From Entoloma clypeatum (lineage: Eukaryota; Basidiomycota; Agaricomycetes; Agaricales; Entolomataceae): a stretch of 64,000 nt of DNA. The notes below the pieces were generated by a model. It was not told where the DNA came from and searched no databases. It saw only the letters and a program-made list of their open reading frames with translations. Of this stretch, positions 42,055 to 53,548 are shown piece by piece (positions within the stretch are counted from its first letter, which is position 1; every line of letters starts with the position of its first letter). A program made the translations under genes and the position numbers. Location: assembly GCA_963565915.1 (NCBI GenBank), contig OY751485.1, positions 1,922,001 to 1,986,000 on the forward strand, written 5' to 3'.

Positions 42055-42723
42055 CTAGTGATTGCTTTGTAACTTGCCTTGAAGCTTCTTTGCTTCATGT
42101 AGCCATTGCTTGGATACGAAAGAGGTCGTTGGTTCACGAACTTGCAACATAAGTGTGGCTTCAACGTTATCAGCATGGGTGGTCTCCAAGGGAATCCTGA
42201 CGTCTGGGAAGGATGGAGTTGACTCAATGACAGGGGCAGCGACTGCGGCGAAGAGTCACCTTTCATGGGACCTTGCTTTCCTTGCATCAAGAGCAACGTT
42301 CTCAGAGAATATTCTTTCGAAGTAGCGACCGTGATCGAATGGCCTGGCAAAGCCACAGGTAGACGCTTCTCGACGCGGAAGGTCACTCTGTCAGAGTCGC
42401 GCAGAGGTCCCATCCTTGAGAGACAGGAGAGCGCTTTATTAGGCATCACTATGACTAGTGAGCACAGTTACGCACTGTGTCAAATTCTCGTTCCACGTTG
42501 AAATTTGTTCTGGCACTGAATCGGTGTGTTTTTCAAGAGTATATCGATCCCCTTTGGCGGTGACGCGAACGACTCGGTGAAAAATAGGGAATCCGGGGAA
42601 CCACCGAGGCGCTGTGGGTGATGATGGCGGGCTCGCCGATACCCATAAACCTTTGACTGCGGTGACTGTGGATGAACACGACTGAGTTGGGGGTAACGCG
42701 GCACTTACTCAAGCACTTACCAT
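42055..42723 (-). CDS. Small protein with possible C2-like fold
   Basis: Exons 42681-42476, 42414-42260 and 42203-42055, preceded by a three-base coding exon (ATG at 42723-42721) directly followed by donor GTAAGT. Together they give 170 residues in frame. The N-terminal part (VTAVKGLW, then STWNENLTQMGPLRDSDRVTF) has the strand pattern and W-N-E block of C2 domains; the rest (LMLQVREPTTSFVSKQWL) is unassigned. The 39-nt first intron is short for this genome, so the start is uncertain; an alternative first exon may lie near 42860. Other frames of the region show stops. Confidence 0.5.
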
Positions 42724-43399
42724 GAAATTGTATGTTATATAGAGGAATCGTGTAGTCTCTTTGTATGAGTGAAGGGCAACGTATGAGTGAAACATTGGGT
42801 AATCATGAAGATCGAACTCACTCCAAGTCCGGCGATTCCTTCAGAACCTTCTTTGCAGTCATGTTTGAAAACTTGAACGGGTGGGTCTTGTTGAAATCAA
42901 GGACTCGCGTGTCCAAGGGAGGGCAAGGTGGGGGAAAGGGTTCTTATGGGCCCGACCATCGAAAATAAAGGCAGAAGGTGGTTCCAGCAAGCATGTGACA
43001 GGGGGCAGAAACACAGCCTTTGGTGCTGATGTGGTCTTGGCCTGTGTCCCAGGTAGCCTTTGTCCGTTGATCGTTATACCAAGAGCCCCGTTGTACACGC
43101 ACAAGCCACTTGCAGTGCAGAGACAACGTAGTATATTGTATTGTTCGGGGGGGACTGCCTTCAAGGAACTGCCAAGGAATTATTAATATGAAGAATCGGT
43201 CCGGCCGGACAACGTCACGTGATAGCCCACCGTAAGTCACGTGTTGGGTGAATTTCTAATTTGTAAATTGTAATTAATTGCCTTACGCTGGCATCCAGTG
43301 CAAGACTCCTAGTCTGCGCATCGCGCGACCGACGACGCAAATTGCTCTCACAATTATAAGAGCTTCCTTGTACAGGTATACAGAAACAAGCATTTCAAC
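42724..43399. other. Divergent intergenic with paired CACGTG
   Basis: Upstream of the lectin gene two TCACGTG boxes lie 22 bp apart (43216-43221 and 43238-43243), about 160-180 bp before the lectin ATG. They are candidate bHLH or bZIP sites. Other open frames here (for example minus strand 42859-43164) are not supported. Confidence 0.35.
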
Positions 43400-45149
43400 A
43401 TGCACTCACGCTTTTGGAGCGTGCTGTCGACTTCTTTCATTCTTCTCGGATGTCTCCTTGGGATTGTAGAGGCGCAGACAACGGAGGAGGACAAGACGCG
43501 CATTGGGAATGAAACTATTGAGAGGGTGAGTGTCAGTCTGGCAGGAAATTGGCGGTCCCTATCCTGTATGGAAGTGCGACCGTAGAAGTGAAGTGCATGC
43601 CCATGCCTCCATCTTTTTTCGAAACATGATACAAAACTTTTCAATCTGATTGATATTTCCAGATGGTCCAACTGCGGACGCATTCATTATACGCCCCATA
43701 TATCGACCAGGACTTACAGAATAGGTGCAGTCCCTCCGCTCTTATTCTGTTTCCAAATCGAATTGCGTCTTTCCAAGATGGTGGGACTTTGGCGCCGATG
43801 CCTATGTTGTATGTCATCTGATCATCTCACCTCTATCAAGCCGACGTCTTAATTCGGTCCATTTCGCAGAACACCAACAAGCACATTCGGTTAACCCAGA
43901 ACAGACCATCACAAATGGTACGAAAAGCTACCCGGTACCTCCAAACAGAAACCCATCAATTCATTCCGTAGGGCTGGCTGTGGTCGCGCCTTAGCGTCTC
44001 TGCTTTAAATTTTGTAATTGAAGTTGAGTTCAAGGTAGGTTCCACGTCATTCACATTTCCACCACATATCAACCCATTCTAGATCACTGGAGATTCTTCC
44101 CACCTTTATGGTGATGGACTTGCGGTTTGGTTGACAAAGGACCGGGCGACGGAAGGACCAGTTTTTGGGAGTAAAGGTGGGCAACAATTGCCGCGACTGA
44201 ATGCAACTCTCACATCTTAAGATCAGACAATTTCGAGGGCCTCGGTATTTTCTTAGACACGTAACATCATTTGTCAACTGGGTTGTTGCTCCTCTCACAT
44301 CGTCCTGAACCAGATATGCGAATGGCCATCATAGCTACCCCTTCCCTCGTGTTTCTGGAATGCTTGGCGATGGAAAGGCAAACTATGATTATGGAGATGA
44401 CGGGGCTGCGCAGAGTGTAGGTGGATGTTCAGTGAGTGTAATATATATTTAGTCTGGATGGTCAGCCCCATAACCATCATTGACAGGCAAACTTCCGCCG
44501 CACCAATGTTGCGACAAAGTTGCGGATTACCTATGTTAGGGACAAATTCATTGATGTTTGAGAAAATTGTCCTCTCGCAGTTGTTCTTATGCTTACAACC
44601 TGGTACTTCTAGGTAAAGATCCAATATAAAGGATGTACGTCACCCTTCTTTTCAACCAAGACAACTTCCGGATGTGTATCTTCCGTACAGGGGACGATTG
44701 GACAGATTGTTTCCTGGTCAAAAACGTGTCACTCCCTGCCCTTCCATATATCGGATTGACAGCCATGACTGGCGATGTGAGCGACGCCCACGAGTACGTA
44801 GCAATGTGAACATATCTCTCTCACACGCCTTCTCAACTCCTCAAATAGCATCATTGCGGTTACAACCTACTCTGCAATTCTGGAGAAGGATCCCCTTCAC
44901 GACAAAAAGAAGACCGGCTTCTTCAGTAAGAAACCGAAAACGGCTTCCCCAGACGGTCAGGGGGAAGGAGTCGGCTTTTTCGTCAAGCTTTTCATTTTTG
45001 CAGGGGTTTGTGTTGGTGGATACTTCGGGTATCGTGAGTATCAACGAAGACAGCTATATGGTGGTGGTGGAAATTTTGGCTTGGGACACACTGGTGGCAG
45101 TGGCGGTTTCGGCGGTGGGATGTACTCGGGCAACAAACGATTATACTAA
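43400..45149 (+). CDS. L-type lectin cargo receptor (VIP36/EMP47-like)
   Basis: Twelve exons: 43400-43525, 43663-43724, 43778-43808, 43870-43917, 43972-44034, 44083-44176, 44227-44260, 44314-44431, 44487-44555, 44613-44634, 44691-44793, 44849-45149. They give 356 residues in frame. A signal peptide (residues 1-25, FILLGCLLGIVEA) is followed by the L-type lectin domain (WWDFGADAYV, GDGLAVWLTKD, NYDYGDDG, YIGLTAMTGDVSDAHDI). A membrane segment near 295-315 (FFVKLFIFAGVCVGGYFGY) precedes a short Gly-rich cytosolic tail ending NKRLY. It would bind high-mannose glycoproteins in the ER/Golgi and aid their transport. The tail lacks a clear KKxx or FF end. Confidence 0.9.
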
Positions 45150-45651
45150 CATACCCCCCTCGTACCTCCAATGACAGACCTGAGACGAGAGACTGTTTCA
45201 CTATCAGCACGAGAGGCTTTCTAGGCAGAATTTATATTCATACAGCCAGCTTATGGATTGTAAGGTGATGATACAGGGTACTTTGGAGACAGGTATCTAC
45301 TTGCAGGAGGGGGAGAATGGCTAATGCTACTGACTACTGAGATGCGACTACTAACTAATGCTACGTAAAAAATGACAATAAGATGAGATTGACCAAGCCG
45401 TCCACAATACTTGCGCGGCGCATCCGCCTGGAGGGAGTTTGACCGTAACCAATGTGGTAAAATGGGGATGTATAGGTGGTGGGCAAGAGGCGGAAAATAG
45501 AGAAAAGAAAAGAAAGACTACATACATACTAGAAAATCCAGATACAAGGGGCGCGGAGCACAATCACGGAACTGGGGGAAATTTGGGACAAATGGTTGTT
45601 GAGGATCGCGGAGCTTGCTGCGTCGTGCTGTTGACGATGTGCGGTCCCCTT
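45150..45651. other. Convergent intergenic
   Basis: About 0.5 kb between the lectin and transportin genes. No repeat or RNA is evident. Confidence 0.5.
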
Positions 45652-48600
45652 CTATACCCCATAACGAGCAGCCAATCGCTCTTGGATCGCAGGAGGGAAA
45701 GAAGCTGTTTGAGCTGCCCAACCAGCCTCGTCATGCTGTTTGAAACCTTGAAGGAGCGTCTGGAACATGTTGTTCAGCTCGGGGGACGGCTGGTTCCATC
45801 GAACTATCGAGTTGCAAAACCAAAGAAGACTCTGGAGATTGAGATATTATCAGTCTCCGCTATGAATGGCGGGACGAGCCCTGTCATACCTTGGCGATAC
45901 CTGCCGGATTTGTCTGTACCAGTGTGCAAAGTCCTCGAAAAGCGGAATCCTTTTCTTCGTTGTCTCGGATCTCATAGAGAGCTTGACACCATGATTGCGC
46001 AAATTCGGGAAGGTGAGGCGCAACGACAGTAGGATGCATTAGACCTATTCTTCCTATCGACACGGCAGCATTCTCGTGAAGACTGCGCGGCGCCTTGGGG
46101 TGTAGCAAGATGGGAATAAGGCGCGAGATGAGAGGATTTACCCATTGTTGAAACTCTGGATCGTCTTCAGAAGGAATTATCAGTGGTACGATATTTGAAG
46201 CACGACAGTAATCGTCACCTCTGCCATATCGTAAGGCCACCTCTCCAACCGACCAAGCAGCGTTATTCGAAGCAGATATGAATTCCACTTTGGGCTCTGG
46301 GTCTAACTGTAATATTAGCTCCGCCATGATACCAGGCATGTGAGGTCGCAGAAGTGTGAAGCAGCCCATAGCTAAGTCGCCAACCAGAGCATATGCCGAC
46401 TGTCTCACGGGAGCTTGGGGGTGTTTGAGACACACAGTTAAAAGATTGAGGAGATTGGGCTGCTTCGAGTTTATGAGAGGCTCAAGAGCCATGCCGAGGC
46501 CTTGTGTAAGGCCGGATAGGAGATCCAAAGCGACAACGAGGAATGACTTGTCAGGCTCGTCAAGGTCGGGATTTTGTTGAAAGGCTTGATATTGGAGGAG
46601 CGAAGTGTGGATGATGTTATTGCATCGCTCGAACACTGGCCCAGCATATGGAAGGAAGGCCGGACCAATGGCAATCGTCACGGAAGCCAGGCACTAGATA
46701 TTTACACTTAAAATTCACGAAGGTGAAGGTTGAGATGGATTCATACCTCGAGCAAAGGGATCAAATTTTCATCCTCGTCCTTCAACTTGGACCATTTAGT
46801 CGTCAAAGGAGGCATGATGATTTCCACGTATTGAGGGTTCTGCAAGGCTCTACCCACAGCATCAGCAAGCGTGCCAATGGCGTCATAAAGGATGAGCATG
46901 TTCTTGTGCTGATAAAGGTCGAAAGCGAAAACTAGATTTCGGAGGACTGGTTCAAGATAAGGAATGAGCTCGAGACCCGCATCCTCCTCAAGTGTAGCAA
47001 AGGCACTACAGCCCGCTTCCTGTACGCGTTTATTGGTGTCCAATACCATGCGAAGAAGCTGAGTAACTGTTAGCAGCATGATGGAGGAAGTGGTAGGCGA
47101 CCTACACCCTCCATCGTCGGGATAAAGAATTGGTTTTTGTGCTCTTCGGAGATGGGCTGGGTACACCAGCTGGCGTAGCGTCCGAGCGTCCAGCATGTGA
47201 TGGACCGAACAAGAGGCTAACATAGACATGAATTCATGACATTTAAAGATATCGATCGAGTTATACCTTGGGGTCATTTAGAGTGTTAATCAGGTAAGGG
47301 ACGAGGGTCGACAAATGAGGTTCGATCGCTTCAATGCAGCCTAGATTGACAAAGTATAAATCGACAAGTAGCGAGATAATGGAACTTTGATTACCTTCAG
47401 CCATGGCACCCAACGCCAGGATGCCACTTTCCCGTTGGAGCCAGTCATTGCTCCACAACTTGTCCTTCAAAGGGCCAAGGAGGACATTCAACAAATCACC
47501 GCTAAATCTCACTGCCAAGACATCGAGCGCAGCAGCGGCACATTTTCTTAAGTTCCACTCCGTCGACATCTCCTCGGCAAAATCGTCATCGTCGAAATCA
47601 TACTCGTCGTCGTCCTCCTCGTCATAAATCTCTTCTCCGTATGCGCCAACACGGGACTTTGGAGGCTCTGACGCATCTCCTTCTCCAGCCGTGACATCGC
47701 GTTCGAAACCGTGAGTTTTGCCGCCATAATGGCGGGGCTTAATGTCAGTCTCCTTATCAGGAACCGCTGCATCTTCCGCATCTCCCTCTAACCATAAAAG
47801 GTCATCCTCTCCATAAACCATACAATCCAGCAGGACTGGTGCAACTTTTCCGAGTAGTGGATGGAGATAAGCCGCTAAATCGGCATCCTCAGCAAAGGTG
47901 AGCCAAAATTCACAAGCTTCGAGCGCAACATTTTCGTTCTTGTCCTTGGTCGAATAGAGCATGTATTCTGCGACGTTTGACATCTCCGGCATAAGCTTTT
48001 CTGGCCGTGCTGCCAGCAAGAGGACAAGGGCCTGGCAAACGTGACGCCGAACTGAAGGATCGTCATCAGAAGCACGTTTGAATAAACAGGCAATGAACGC
48101 GTCGATATGAAGATAGAGAGAGGGCGAGTTGATTGGTACGAAATACGAAAGACATGCTACAGCATGTGAGCGCATCTTCGCCGCGGGGTGTTCAGAGAGC
48201 ATTAGAAATTTCGGAATCATAAAATCGAGGGGTCGCGTGCCGTTGATCTCTACATCCATCTTGCGGGGGTAGTCTTCACAGGCCTTTTCCAATGCATTAA
48301 AGGCAGCCTAGGAAATTGGAGGAAATCAATGTTGAGTGACGATAATACATCTGAGGGCATATTGAAGGGCATATGATTGACTTTGTGGCCAATATAGTTC
48401 AACAAATAGGCATGCCACCGATCCCGACGTTGAATGAAAGACTTACCTCCTGTTTGTCCAAATCGGAAGAATCCAACGTGTGTACCAACTGCTGTAGACA
48501 CTCTGGCCAATTTTTCGGTTCCAATACGCCAAGAAACGCCACAATATCCTGACTTGCAGCATTACGAATCATGATCGAAGGGTCATTGAACGCTTGAAGG

Positions 48601-48944
48601 ACGGCTGCCTTCACGAAATTCGCGACCTCTGGGGGCGATGACAAGATCAAGCGGGAGTTGTTTTTCAACAAGTATCCTGCAATGCTTCGAATGCGATCCT
48701 CTTCTTGTGGCAACGAACTCAGGATATAAGCAAGGTATGCAATGTATTCCGGTGCACGCGTAAATTGGTTTAATTTCTGTCACACAATTGAAAGGCCTTG
48801 TTAGGTGAAGGCTCTCGGATGACCGGCACATTAAGGGCGTACTTGAGTGATGTTTCGTTGCACAGCGGTGTTCATATCTGTTGATTCGTGAATTGTTTGC
48901 AGTATTTCCTGCAGACCAGCAGGTTGAGGCGTCCATGAAGTCAT
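45652..48944 (-). CDS. KAP104: Transportin (karyopherin beta-2, Kap104-type importin)
   Basis: Eight exons: 48944-48843, 48776-48447, 48307-47395, 47340-47267, 47216-47106, 47058-46747, 46693-45890, 45831-45652. They give 941 residues, all joins in frame. It is a HEAT-repeat nuclear import receptor for PY-NLS cargo such as mRNA-binding proteins, regulated by Ran. Diagnostic blocks: [17 protein letters not shown], the acidic HEAT-8 loop near 370-390 ([17 protein letters not shown]), [51 protein letters not shown], and the C-terminus [13 protein letters not shown]. Introns are 47-139 nt. It is slightly longer than the usual ~900 residues because of inserts before the acidic loop. Confidence 0.94.
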
Positions 48945-49528
48945 TGTTTGGTTTGAAACGCGGCCACAGAACGAGAGAAAAGTCGTGCACGACGTGAAAA
49001 GGCGATGTTGAGTGTCAGGAGAAAGGCTACGTCTGTTGGAAGGATAATCTTTTGCCGATATATTTCTTTGTATGCACTTGTTTGCAGTCACGGGCGTGAC
49101 CGATAAACCAACTTAACCCCTTTTGAACATGATACCATGTGTTGACTAGATTCAAACTGGTACATAAGGGCCAACTCAAGAAAATTGAAGCACCCTCCCT
49201 CGTGCCCTCAGCAAGGCTAACGCACCGACGCTCCCTAAAGAAAAGGAGGTTCCTCAGGGACAACAGCACGCAAAGCCTAGACTTCCGAAAGAATGCTTCA
49301 AGGGCGCCTTCTAAGTTATGGAAGAGATGCCATTGCTTATATGACAGTTCTCATCACAACATCAGACTCCTGATCGCCCGGGGATCTGTCTGTCCCTCTC
49401 TTGACAGGGATCCCACTGTTTGGGATAGGCTTAAAGCTACATGTGTATCTGGAATATCGCTATGGTGAGGACATGACATGATAGAATGTCCAAGCACGTA
49501 CGGTAAGTCTAGAAAGCGTGAGGTCTAC
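48945..49528. other. Intergenic region upstream of transportin
   Basis: A 110-codon plus-strand frame at 49139-49468 is Arg/Lys/Ser-rich and unlike any family I know; I do not call it. No other feature seen. Confidence 0.45.
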
Positions 49529-50735
49529 TCATAATTTCATCATCATCAGTGCCGATTCATTGGCACCCCCTCCTGTAGAGGAATTCGGGGATGGTAATTC
49601 AGTGAAAGGGTCCTTCATAAAGTCGCCGAGGAATTTTCGCCAATTCCCTTTGGACGGAACGAAGTGACCTAGCCGAACGTTGAAAACGTTCTACGTCCGA
49701 TGTGCTATCTCCCAGCTATCAATATCACCACTCACCGCCGTCATGTTCTTCCACTCGTCTGTTGGCAGTGACTTCCGATAGAATTCTCGTTGCTTCTGGG
49801 GGCACAATCACGTCTGTTCGACCAATCACATGGAGGGTATATGTCGAGCAAGGAGGACTAAAAAGGTCCTGAATAGCCGTGTCCCCTAGTCGAAAGCCTG
49901 ACACCACTATGCAGAACCCACTTGAAGTATAACTTGGGAAAAAAGTCGTTCCGAAGGTCGATTTTACTTACAAAGGTGGGTGTGGTGTTTTCCCATCAAC
50001 CAGAAATGATGGATAAAAATGCGGCCTTTCCAACTAGATGAACGTGAACATGCGGATAAGAGATGGCTCAGGAGGACGTGCCAAAGCTGTGATGACGACG
50101 GCAAATGCTGCACCCTGGCTGGCGTGATATTCCACGAATCAGACATTTTGACTAACTGAAAATGACAACATACCTGAAACCAAGCACTCCCTGTGAGTTG
50201 TAAGCACTGTCCCTAAGTTATTACCAGACCGATGACCCACATCGAATCTCCTCGTCGTCAAGACATCTCGTATAGATTCGATTGATTGCTTTAATCCAAC
50301 GGCTACGGTTTTGTCCGCAGTAGATTGCCACCAGGCTCTTGGAGTGAGAGAAGAATCCTCCATGGCACCAGCAGCTTCGGCGGCCCCGAATGAAGCCAAG
50401 GTATCAGGCGATGACTGACCAGCGACATCAACAGGCCGTATTGTATGTGGCGCATCGACGAAAACTATTCATAATCAGTTTTGATTCTCTTCAGCCAGTT
50501 CGTCTCCAAATCCAGGACGCACCGAGTTCGACGTCGCTGCCGCATTGCTTGCGGAGTGCCCCAAGCTGCCGCTAACTGTGAGAAATTATATTTGGTTCTC
50601 TTGAGAGCGAGACATGTCACCCGCTTGCTCATTATTGTAGCATTCTGGGAGTATCTGCATCATATGTCATAAGGGAATCTACGATTGAGAATAATATCAA
50701 GCAAATTACCCGTGCAATACCAAGACGGTGCGCAT
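49529..50735 (-). CDS. FSH1-family serine hydrolase
   Basis: Nine exons: 50735-50710, 50654-50621, 50565-50523, 50464-50241, 50190-50174, 50118-50082, 50033-49972, 49920-49736, 49668-49529. They give 255 residues, near the ~243 of yeast FSH1. It is an alpha/beta hydrolase: MRTVLVLHGYSQNATI at the start, VELVFVDAPHTIRPVD, the nucleophile elbow GFSQG (its Ser codon is split by an intron), the Asp in HVIGRTDVIVPPE and the His in DGGHFVPS (built across the last intron). Exon 5 is only 17 nt. The intron 50081-50034 would use a GC-AG pair (GCACGT donor); without it an in-frame TAG appears. Substrate unknown. Confidence 0.88.
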
Positions 50736-50938
50736 TAGAATAAGGACTGTTGATAATGAGATGAAAAAAGGCAAGTTGGTTTCCGGCTGATGGTGACGTT
50801 CACCTCTGATGAAAGGGTGGTGCGTGGATCTTGGACGGCCTTATGATTGGAAGAGTCGGAGAGAGGGAAAGGACAATGTTGTAACATGGCGCGATCGGTT
50901 AAATCATGCCGAACACGTGTAAGTAAGTACTATCGTTA

Positions 50939-51479
50939 ACCCAGTGATGCATCACTTAAAAATCACCCACGTAGTGATGCATCACCACTGATTCACCCCC
51001 TCGAGCACCACAACCCACATCGAGGCCTCAAGATGTCAAGATCAAGTATTGCTGTGTATCGTAGAATAGGTTAGACCAATTTGTCTCTGTTTTGCATGTT
51101 GAGAGCCTGTCCTGTAGCTCGAAAATGGCTTGGAAAAAGCGTATTTCATATCTTTCATGCTCAGAAATATGGAAAAAATGCAGATCCTTCATGTATAACT
51201 CTCTCCAAGTGGAAGCCAAGTGAAACATACATTCTTAGAGGTATAGATACAAGGTGCAGCCATAAAAAAGGTCGGGGACATGTTTGTGACACGAGTGTAA
51301 CAAGTTCGAACCCTTCAGGATTCTGTCTTTAGCACATCTTGTACTGAATATTTTCCCAAGATTGTTGATGCCATCTTAAAGCAGAGATGACAAGCTTTCA
51401 AATGGTGCAAGATTTAAGAAATTTGGATGTGCCTATGTGAAACTAGAGGCCCATCTATAAAAGTGATGCATCACTGGGT
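50939..51479. mobile_element. MITE-like element with TA target duplication
   Basis: 541 bp bounded by perfect inverted repeats ACCCAGTGATGCATCACTT at the left and its complement at the right, each next to TA (50937-50938, 51480-51481). A degenerate extra copy of GTGATGCATCAC lies at 50974-50985. The element has no coding capacity and sits between the FSH1-type gene and SFC1. TA duplication fits a Tc1/mariner-type mobiliser, but the ends differ from the Tc1 element at 8933. Confidence 0.75.
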
Positions 51480-51564
51480 TACATCACACATGATATTCAA
51501 GGATATATGTAGTGATCCAGTACTGATGCAAGAATCAAGATGTACTGTAGAATGTCGATGCCAC

Positions 51565-52782
51565 CTACTCTGAATACGTATCATCCTCATGAATTAGAGT
51601 AATCTTCTCCATCATGTTGCTAACCCGCTCGTATACAGCGAAGACAATAGCCTGGCCTGGCGCGACACGAAGCACACGCGGTGTGATGCCCTTATAGAAT
51701 GACCGGACGCCCTCCGTTCTCCACATGTCTTGAGCAATGGCAACGATCCGCTGAAGTGCAGTAGTCCCAGGCACTGCGGTAGCTTTTTGGAGGCCTAACC
51801 AGCAAGGGTCAGTAGCAGTCCGAGGAGGAAGAATGTGTACCAACGTGTTTTGATAGTGTCTATTGGCGCATTCGAAAACGGACCCATTGCACCAGATATG
51901 AGGCCGATTACCATGTGTTGATATGAAGGTAATTCGACGAGATCAGGCTGTAAACTATGTGCAAATTTCTTTATTTCCTGGTACGCTGTGAAATTCGCGC
52001 CTGTAGGAACAAAAGGTCAAACACTTGTAATCAAGTGGAAAGTGGTGTTACCCTGATTAGTCGCCTGTCGCAGGGCCGTAAGAGAAACGCCGCGATATAA
52101 CGCTCCAAATCCTTCCTCTCGAACGATCGTGTATACTGCATGTCCTGCGTTGCGATATCGGGGAGTGTCGAGGGGGTCCGCTAATGAATGTTGCTGTGCC
52201 TGTAGCCGGATCTTTACCACCTCCATGGGGGTTACGACGGCGACAGCTTCTGTTGTGCCCGCACCCAGCCCAGCTATTTTGCGTCTCATCAGCTACGAAG
52301 CAACGGAGAAAATTGAGCACACACCAAGAAAGATCCCTCCGACGCTTGTTTTCCCAGTGTTCTTGTCCGCGAGCCAACCTTTGTACATCTCAAAGCTCGC
52401 AAACCGTATGGCCATTTTAGGCACGATCCCGGACAAGACAGCTCCCAAACCTTTGTATAAAGCAAGGGGTGTTTCGCGCCTTACGATGTAAGCGCCAGTA
52501 GCAAAGACGCCTCTGGGTTTCGTCTGAATCGGCGTCAGCGATGGAATATTGATGGACGGCGCATTACACTCGCCCCTGGATGACGTCCCGACTTCGAGAG
52601 CTGCATGCGAACTTTGATGGTGTCGAGCGGCTGGCATACCAGCTATAAAACGGGGCTCATTGTTGAGTAACTCTGTCATGGCAAGGGATTCAATCACTGA
52701 CGGCTTCGCAAGCACCAGCAATACCTCCTGCGGTAATGTGCTGCGCGAATCCGACAGGTTTCTTGTTACTGTTCCGAGACAT
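51565..52782 (-). CDS. SFC1: Mitochondrial succinate/fumarate carrier
   Basis: Six exons: 52782-52702, 52642-52568, 52523-52325, 52273-52052, 52000-51845, 51794-51565. They give 320 residues (yeast Sfc1 has 322). Three mitochondrial carrier repeats each carry the signature Px[DE]xx[KR]: PLDTIKVRMQL, PMEVVKIRLQ, PIDTIKTRLQ. Blocks typical of this carrier: AQHITAGGIAGACEALVCQ, GAVLSGIVPKMAIRFASFE, QHMVIGLISGAMGPFSNAP. It sits in the inner membrane and exchanges cytosolic succinate for matrix fumarate, linking the glyoxylate cycle to gluconeogenesis. The family assignment is stronger than the substrate. Confidence 0.92.
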
Positions 52783-53548
52783 ATTTGAGAAGAGCTGCCT
52801 TTGGTAACGCCCAGTACGACAGAACGATGCAGTTCAAAGAAAAGGAGCCCGTGAAGAGGGTTTATTGAAATGACATGTGAAAACTTACCTCGATCTTGCG
52901 CTAGGATGAGGACAAAATCCCTTCCGATCCCCGAGTCTACATGCGTAACTCGGCTCTGTACGGTGTGATTACAGTCGCTGTCATAGGGATATGTGAGCCA
53001 TACTTCCAATGTTCTGCCCGACGGCAGGACCAATCCAAATATTTATCGGAGCGGGAACCGGGGAAAGAGTTTCGAATTCTGACTCATCACATTTATTTAG
53101 TATGTCAATCGTCAACAAACAAACTCTTGCTAACCACCACGACAAGGACGAAACAGCCAATGGCCCAGCCAACATACTGGACCTCAGTACCAGCAGGAAT
53201 TTGCGATAAAGAAAGTGTCTTGAAGATCCGCAGCTTGCAATGTGACCTCCCAAAACTATGTATCATTCAAAATACTCAACTGGCAACTGCATTGTGTGCA
53301 ATGCCTGTATATAATACACAGGTAAATTGCTGAACCCAATGATCTACTGACTTTTTGCAACTTCGGACACCACTGCAGCATGCCTTGTGGCAGTTGCAGC
53401 TAAACAGTAAAAGTAAAAGTGGTTACTAGTAAACATCAGATAAGGTTTGAATAAGGTTTGCAAATGAGGCAGATCTTGAGAGAGAACCAGAGATAAAGCA
53501 ATATTATCACCCTACCGCCCACTTTGTCTCCTGCCGTCACAGCAGAAA
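52783..53548. other. Divergent intergenic region, no gene assigned
   Basis: Several short open frames on both strands. One on the minus strand (about 53210-53115) contains a hydrophobic stretch YVGWAIGCFVLVVVV that could be a membrane segment, but I could not join it into a convincing gene. Confidence 0.4.

Noticed and set aside
51241..51330. tRNA-like B-box (AGTTCGAACCC) inside the MITE
   Set aside because: No matching A box or cloverleaf could be built around it.
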